A stretch of DNA of 10,109 bases from JBDTNQ01 sp039933635 (GTDB taxonomy: Bacteria; Acidobacteriota; Vicinamibacteria; Vicinamibacterales; SCN-69-37), in contig JBDTNQ010000130.1 in the NCBI GenBank assembly GCA_039933635.1, forward strand, positions 1 through 10,109, written 5' to 3'. This document shows, piece by piece, positions 7,080-10,109 of this stretch. How positions within the stretch are numbered: position 1 is the first letter of the stretch; each line of letters opens with the position of its first letter. Under the pieces are notes generated by a model that saw nothing but the letters and a program-made list of their open reading frames with translations, was not told where the DNA came from and made no database searches. Made by a program: the position numbers and the translations under genes.

Positions 7080-8278
7080 TGCGGCGTCTGCTGTCGGCGC
7101 GGGAGATCGCGATCTGGATCGCCTTCTTTCTCCTGATCTCGGCGCTGCTCGTCGTCACCGGCTTCACGAGTGACGATCCGGACTCAGCGCTGTACGCGGC
7201 CCTCTCCGCGCGGCTCGCCGACGGCCCCGCGTCGCACTGGATCGCGCCGGAGTGGTGGGGTCACTGGGACATGGAGGGGCTGTTCCGTGAACATCCGGCC
7301 GGCGTCTTTGCGTTGCCGACACTGCTCGGCGCGCTCGGCGTGCCGGGCGTGCAAGCCGCGTACATCGTGGGCATTGCGGCCGGACTGGCGGCCCTGCTGA
7401 TCATCGGATCGCTTGTGGCCCGCGACACCTCACGCGAGGAGGGCCGACTGGCGATCGTGCTGCTCCAATTGATGCCGATGGCGTCGATCTTCCGGATCCG
7501 GGCGAACCACGAATATCCCATGCTCGTCTGTCTGCTCGTCGCGCTCGTCGGCTTCGACGCCGTGCGCCGATCATGGCGTTGGTGGTGGATCGCTCCCGTG
7601 GCGCTCACGGCGGGCCTGCTCGTGAAGGGCGTCTTCGTGATCATCCCGCTGCTCGCCGCCGGATTTTGGGTCATCACCAATCCGTTGCGCGCGCCGGGAT
7701 CAATTTGGCGCGCCATTGGCGTCGGCTTCGTCAGCCTGGCGCTGATGCTGGGAGTCGCCCTCGTGTACGACAGGGTCTATCTGCATGTGGCGGGAGAGGC
7801 GTTCTGGGGGCCGTATTGGGGACGGCAACTCGCGCCGCTGACGATCGCCACGCCGGGCGAGGGCGGTTCGACGCTAGGCGCTCACCTTTGGTTCTACGCC
7901 ATTCGGATGGCCTGGCACCCGGCGCCGTGGAGTCTGGCCCTCGTCGCCGCGCTGTGGCGATGGCGCGGCACGTTGACGGAACGGTGGCGCGCACTGCCCG
8001 ACGCGGAGCGTCGCGGGCTCGTTTTTTGTGTGGCGTTCGCGCTGACCTGCGTGCTGGCGCTGAGTCCGGCCAGTCGCTTCGCGGAGCGATACATCTTCTC
8101 GGCGAACTATGCGCTGGCGACCGCGGGCGCTATCGTCGCGAGTCGCGCGTGGCCGGGCATCGCGCGGCTCGTCCGCAGGCTCGACGCTCGCGTGCCCGCG
8201 CTGCCAGCCGTCTGCTGGCTCGTGCTGATGCTGCTGCGACTCACGCTTGGGCCGCTGCTGCCCCGAATCAGTTCCTGA
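7079..8278 (+). CDS. GT-C fold membrane glycosyltransferase (ArnT/PMT-related), function unknown
   Basis: This is a 399-residue polytopic membrane protein. After the first membrane helix (about 10-27) it shows DDPDSALYA (32-40), the acidic first-loop motif of GT-C enzymes that use polyprenyl-phosphate sugars. It is followed by EHPAGVFALP (71-80) where ArnT relatives have KPxxxYW, RANHEYP (141-147) and LLVKGVFVIIP (180-190) in place of TKGP. Several more hydrophobic segments follow to the C-terminus. It is shorter than ArnT (about 550) and lacks the soluble periplasmic C-terminal domain. A role moving one sugar from a lipid carrier to LPS core or another glycan is likely; donor and acceptor are unknown. 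ATG at 7079 shares one base with the kinase stop (TGATG). No SD is evident, so translation is probably coupled. Confidence 0.8.
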   Translation: MRRLLSAREIAIWIAFFLLISALLVVTGFTSDDPDSALYAALSARLADGPASHWIAPEWWGHWDMEGLFREHPAGVFALPTLLGALGVPGVQAAYIVGIAAGLAALLIIGSLVARDTSREEGRLAIVLLQLMPMASIFRIRANHEYPMLVCLLVALVGFDAVRRSWRWWWIAPVALTAGLLVKGVFVIIPLLAAGFWVITNPLRAPGSIWRAIGVGFVSLALMLGVALVYDRVYLHVAGEAFWGPYWGRQLAPLTIATPGEGGSTLGAHLWFYAIRMAWHPAPWSLALVAALWRWRGTLTERWRALPDAERRGLVFCVAFALTCVLALSPASRFAERYIFSANYALATAGAIVASRAWPGIARLVRRLDARVPALPAVCWLVLMLLRLTLGPLLPRISS

Positions 8279-8287
8279 GCGGCGGCC
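8250..8287. terminator. Inverted repeat spanning the convergent stop codons, candidate bidirectional terminator
   Basis: Arms GGCCGCTGC (8250-8258) and GCGGCGGCC (8279-8287) pair over nine positions with one T-G wobble. Inside them TCAG (8268-8271) and CTGA (8275-8278) pair around TTC. The structure has a nine-base bulge on one side and covers both stop codons. There is no T run on either side, so classical intrinsic termination is not assured. Confidence 0.35.
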
Positions 8288-9953
8288 GCGGACACTCGTT
8301 CGTCACGAGCAACACGTCCTCGGGTGGCTTGCCTGACAGGATCTCGGACAGCTTCGGATCGAGGCGCGGATGGCTCGCCGCGACGCAGGTGCCCGGGACA
8401 ACCGTCTGCAATGCGCGGAACCGCCCCTGGTCCATGATGGCCCACGCGGGCTCCGGTCTCGCATAGAACGCCCGCGCCTCGTCGATCGACTCGATGACCC
8501 GCACGGGCCGGTTCGCGTAGTAGACGAGACTGGGCAGCATGAACTCGTACGCGCCGAGGTCGGCCGCCGGCGCGCTCTGCGACCGGAACACCTCCGCGAG
8601 CGGTACGACGGGTTTCAGCCGCTCGATCGACGGCAGCGTGCGGGCCGCAAAGACGTAGTTGAAGGCGATGAAGCTGACGGCGAGCACGAGCACCGCCGCG
8701 CGGTGACGTCCGGCCAGGACGAGGACGGCGCAGCCCAATCCGCCGGCCATCAGCCACGCGCCCATCGCGCGGGCGCCGGCCAGCTCGTAGTAGCCCGCGG
8801 CTCCAAAATACGTCGCGACAACCACGCCGGCGACAATCGAGATGGCGGCGACCACGACGACCAGCACGCGCAGGCCTCGGTGGCGGCCGCCGAAATCACC
8901 AGCGACCAAGGCGTCGGCCACGAGCGCGGCAACCGCGGCAATCACGGGAAGAATGTAGAGGTCCTGCTTCGTCTGCGAGAACGAAAACGTGGCGACGATC
9001 CCGAGCACCCAGATCCAGAGCAGCCGTCGAATGGCGCCACGAGGGTCGGACGCCTCGGCCTGCGCGCGCCGCCACCCGGCGACGAGTGGGACGAGGAACA
9101 ACGGGGCCCACGGAAACAGATCACCAAACAGCACCGGCAGGTAGAACCAGAACGGACGATGGTCCGGCTGCATCGACGTCGTGAAGCGATCGAGATTCTC
9201 GCCCACGAAGAAGCCCGTGACCGGACCCCAACCGTGCGTCATCACGAGCGCGATATACCAGGGCGCGACGATGGCGAACACGATCGCAAGGCCGGGCACC
9301 AGCATCAGCCGCCGCACCTCGCGCCATCGCCCTTCGACCGTGAACCAGATCGCGCAAGTCAGTGCGGGAAAGACGACGGCAATGGGTCCCTTCGTCAGCA
9401 CGCCCAGCCCCATCGCCGCATACATCAACAGGAGGAACAGGCGGCGATGCGGCGGGTGGCGTTCGGCGAGCACAAAGAACGCCAGCGTCAGCGACATCCA
9501 CATCGTGATGTGGATGTCGATGAAGATGCGGCGCCCCCACATGACGATCAGCGGCGCCGTTGCGATGATCAGCGCCGCCAGCAGACCTGTCGTCGTCGAT
9601 CGCAGCGCCCGCCCGAGAAGAAACGCGGCAGCAATGATGCCGAAGACGCCCAGCGCAATCCCGAGGCGCTCTGTGGTCACCGAAACCCCAAGCAGGTGAT
9701 ACAGGCCGGCGACAACCCAATAGCTGAGCACCGGTTTGTTCAGCCGCTGCGCGCCGTTGAACATCGGCGTGACGTAGTCGCCGCTTTGCACCATCTGGCG
9801 CGGCGTGTCTACGTAGAACGCCTCGTTCGCGTCCCAGATGGAGTTGCTGCCGAGCCACAGCACGAACACCGGCAGCGCGATGACCAGCAGGAACGAAAGC
9901 ACACGCGACATCTGCGCGGGCAGGACCGGCGGCTGGAGCGAGCTGTCAGTCAT
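8268..9953 (-). CDS. ArnT/PMT-family lipid-linked-sugar glycosyltransferase
   Basis: This is a 561-residue inner-membrane GT-C enzyme. It has the full ArnT-type pattern: acidic first-loop motif WDANEAFYVDTPRQM (40-54), LNKPVLSYW (71-79), GRRIFIDIHITMWMSL (140-155), LTKGPIAVVFPAL (186-198), GENLDRF (251-257), and the substrate-loop motif SQTKQDLYILP (326-336). A soluble, less hydrophobic C-terminal domain follows from about 440. Known relatives transfer 4-amino-arabinose from undecaprenyl phosphate to lipid A, or mannose and other sugars to proteins or glycans; many acidobacterial-type homologues have unknown sugars. ATG at 9953 is chosen because CAGGAG lies seven bases upstream. A longer frame to 9989 lacks this support. 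It converges on the GT-C gene of unit 2 with an 11-base overlap. No arn pathway genes are visible, so Ara4N is not implied. Confidence 0.88.
   Translation of the reverse strand: MTDSSLQPPVLPAQMSRVLSFLLVIALPVFVLWLGSNSIWDANEAFYVDTPRQMVQSGDYVTPMFNGAQRLNKPVLSYWVVAGLYHLLGVSVTTERLGIALGVFGIIAAAFLLGRALRSTTTGLLAALIIATAPLIVMWGRRIFIDIHITMWMSLTLAFFVLAERHPPHRRLFLLLMYAAMGLGVLTKGPIAVVFPALTCAIWFTVEGRWREVRRLMLVPGLAIVFAIVAPWYIALVMTHGWGPVTGFFVGENLDRFTTSMQPDHRPFWFYLPVLFGDLFPWAPLFLVPLVAGWRRAQAEASDPRGAIRRLLWIWVLGIVATFSFSQTKQDLYILPVIAAVAALVADALVAGDFGGRHRGLRVLVVVVAAISIVAGVVVATYFGAAGYYELAGARAMGAWLMAGGLGCAVLVLAGRHRAAVLVLAVSFIAFNYVFAARTLPSIERLKPVVPLAEVFRSQSAPAADLGAYEFMLPSLVYYANRPVRVIESIDEARAFYARPEPAWAIMDQGRFRALQTVVPGTCVAASHPRLDPKLSEILSGKPPEDVLLVTNECPRPPLRN
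9492..9519. repeat. 28-base near-perfect palindrome inside the ArnT-like gene
   Basis: Arms CGACATCCACATC (9492-9504) and GATGTGGATGTCG (9507-9519) are exact reverse complements over 13 bases with only GT between them. On the coding strand the palindrome covers the codons for the conserved DIHITMWMS segment. Confidence 0.85.
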
Positions 9954-10011
9954 CGATGCTCCTGAGTCCCGTCCCCAGCGCGCGTGCAATCGCGCCGCCG
10001 ATCATCTTCAC
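9946..10011 (-). CDS. Possible 21-residue leader peptide ORF before the ArnT-like gene
   Basis: A GTG at 10011 opens a short frame reading MKMIGGAIARALGTGLRSID-D. It stops at 9948-9946, just inside the ArnT-like gene, so its end overlaps that start codon in another frame. The last tandem repeat supplies an AGG-type SD about five bases upstream of the GTG. ATG at 10005 is an alternative start. Such an arrangement could couple translation of the downstream gene, but a short open frame in GC-rich DNA can arise by chance. No family is recognised. Confidence 0.2.
   Translation of the reverse strand: MKMIGGAIARALGTGLRSIDD
9961..9966 (-). promoter_or_regulatory. Ribosome binding site CAGGAG for the ArnT-like gene
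   Basis: Reading the minus strand, CAGGAG precedes the ATG at 9953 by seven bases. This is a strong SD and decides the start codon. Confidence 0.65.
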
Positions 10012-10012
10012 G

Positions 10013-10057
10013 GTACCTGACGTACCTGACGTACCTGACGTACCTGACGTACCTGAC
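10013..10057. repeat. Tandem repeat, five exact copies of GTACCTGAC
   Basis: The 9-base unit GTACCTGAC starts at 10013, 10022, 10031, 10040 and 10049 without a mismatch. A decayed sixth copy (GTACCCGAT) runs to 10066 and reaches the stop codon of the upstream partial gene. The array fills the middle of the spacer before the ArnT-like gene. Confidence 0.97.
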
Positions 10058-10065
10058 GTACCCGA

Positions 10066-10109
10066 TCAATGCCTGAAGTGTCTGCGTCCCGTGAACACCA
10101 TCGCGATGC
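10066..10109 (-). CDS. C-terminal tail of an unidentified upstream gene (partial)
   Basis: On the minus strand an open frame enters from the window edge and reads IAMVFTGRRHFRH before a TGA at 10068-10066. Thirteen codons are too few to identify a family. The hydrophobic then basic ending would fit the last helix and cytosolic tail of a membrane protein such as those in glycan clusters, but that is inference. If real, it is the gene before the ArnT-like gene in the same unit, 112 bases upstream. Confidence 0.45.
   Translation of the reverse strand, partial: IAMVFTGRRHFRH

Noticed and set aside
7573..8466. A 297-codon plus-strand frame overlapping the GT-C gene
   Set aside because: It is Arg/Ala/Gly-rich, without motifs, and overlaps two well supported genes.
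8268..9953. Calling the minus-strand GT-C gene arnT (Ara4N transferase, polymyxin resistance)
   Set aside because: Family motifs are present, but no Ara4N synthesis genes are visible and many family members move other sugars.
8370..9965. A 531-codon open frame on the plus strand opposite the ArnT-like gene
   Set aside because: It is rich in Arg, His, Asp and Gln with no hydrophobic core or known motif, the usual shadow of a GC-rich gene. The opposite strand has full family motifs and a strong SD.

Overview
This is a GC-rich, gene-dense window from a Gram-negative (diderm) bacterium. LPS-type heptose and O-antigen genes, an outer-membrane-type lipoprotein and the MEP isoprenoid enzyme IspE support that reading. 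High GC, weak Shine-Dalgarno (SD) signals, TTG/GTG starts and the overall protein style would fit an acidobacterium (for example Vicinamibacteria) or a deep proteobacterial relative. That placement is inference and was not tested. No mobile element, CRISPR array or phage gene was seen.

Three transcription units are visible. Unit 1 (minus strand, reading from 3579 towards 1) is a secreted TPR-repeat protein, a LolB-position lipoprotein, ispE and tRNA-Gln(TTG). As I recall it, the order TPR - lolB - ispE - tRNA-Gln - prs is found in some Proteobacteria, so this looks like an old conserved block, with prs expected just outside position 1. Unit 2 (plus strand, 3652-8278) is five tightly packed genes: a Trm112/YcaR-like zinc protein, a GT9 heptosyltransferase-type enzyme, an O-antigen-ligase-like membrane protein, a one-domain heptose-7-phosphate kinase (HldA/RfaE1) and a GT-C-type multi-membrane glycosyltransferase. 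The last four are joined by overlaps of 1 to 4 bases, and only 4 bases separate the first from the second, so co-expression is very likely. Together they read as an LPS core and ligation operon: heptose activation, heptose transfer, polymer ligation and a lipid-linked sugar transferase. Unit 3 (minus strand, 10109 to 8268) is the tail of an unidentified gene followed by an ArnT-family glycosyltransferase that converges on unit 2.

Units 1 and 2 diverge from a 72-base spacer (3580-3651). Units 2 and 3 converge with their stop codons overlapping by 11 bases inside an inverted repeat. The most unusual non-coding structures are five perfect copies of a 9-base tandem repeat just after the stop of the partial gene and upstream of the ArnT-like gene (10013-10057), and a 28-base near-perfect palindrome inside that gene (9492-9519). 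I did not find a clearly new multi-gene system. The window is mainly envelope biogenesis with a few local oddities worth checking.
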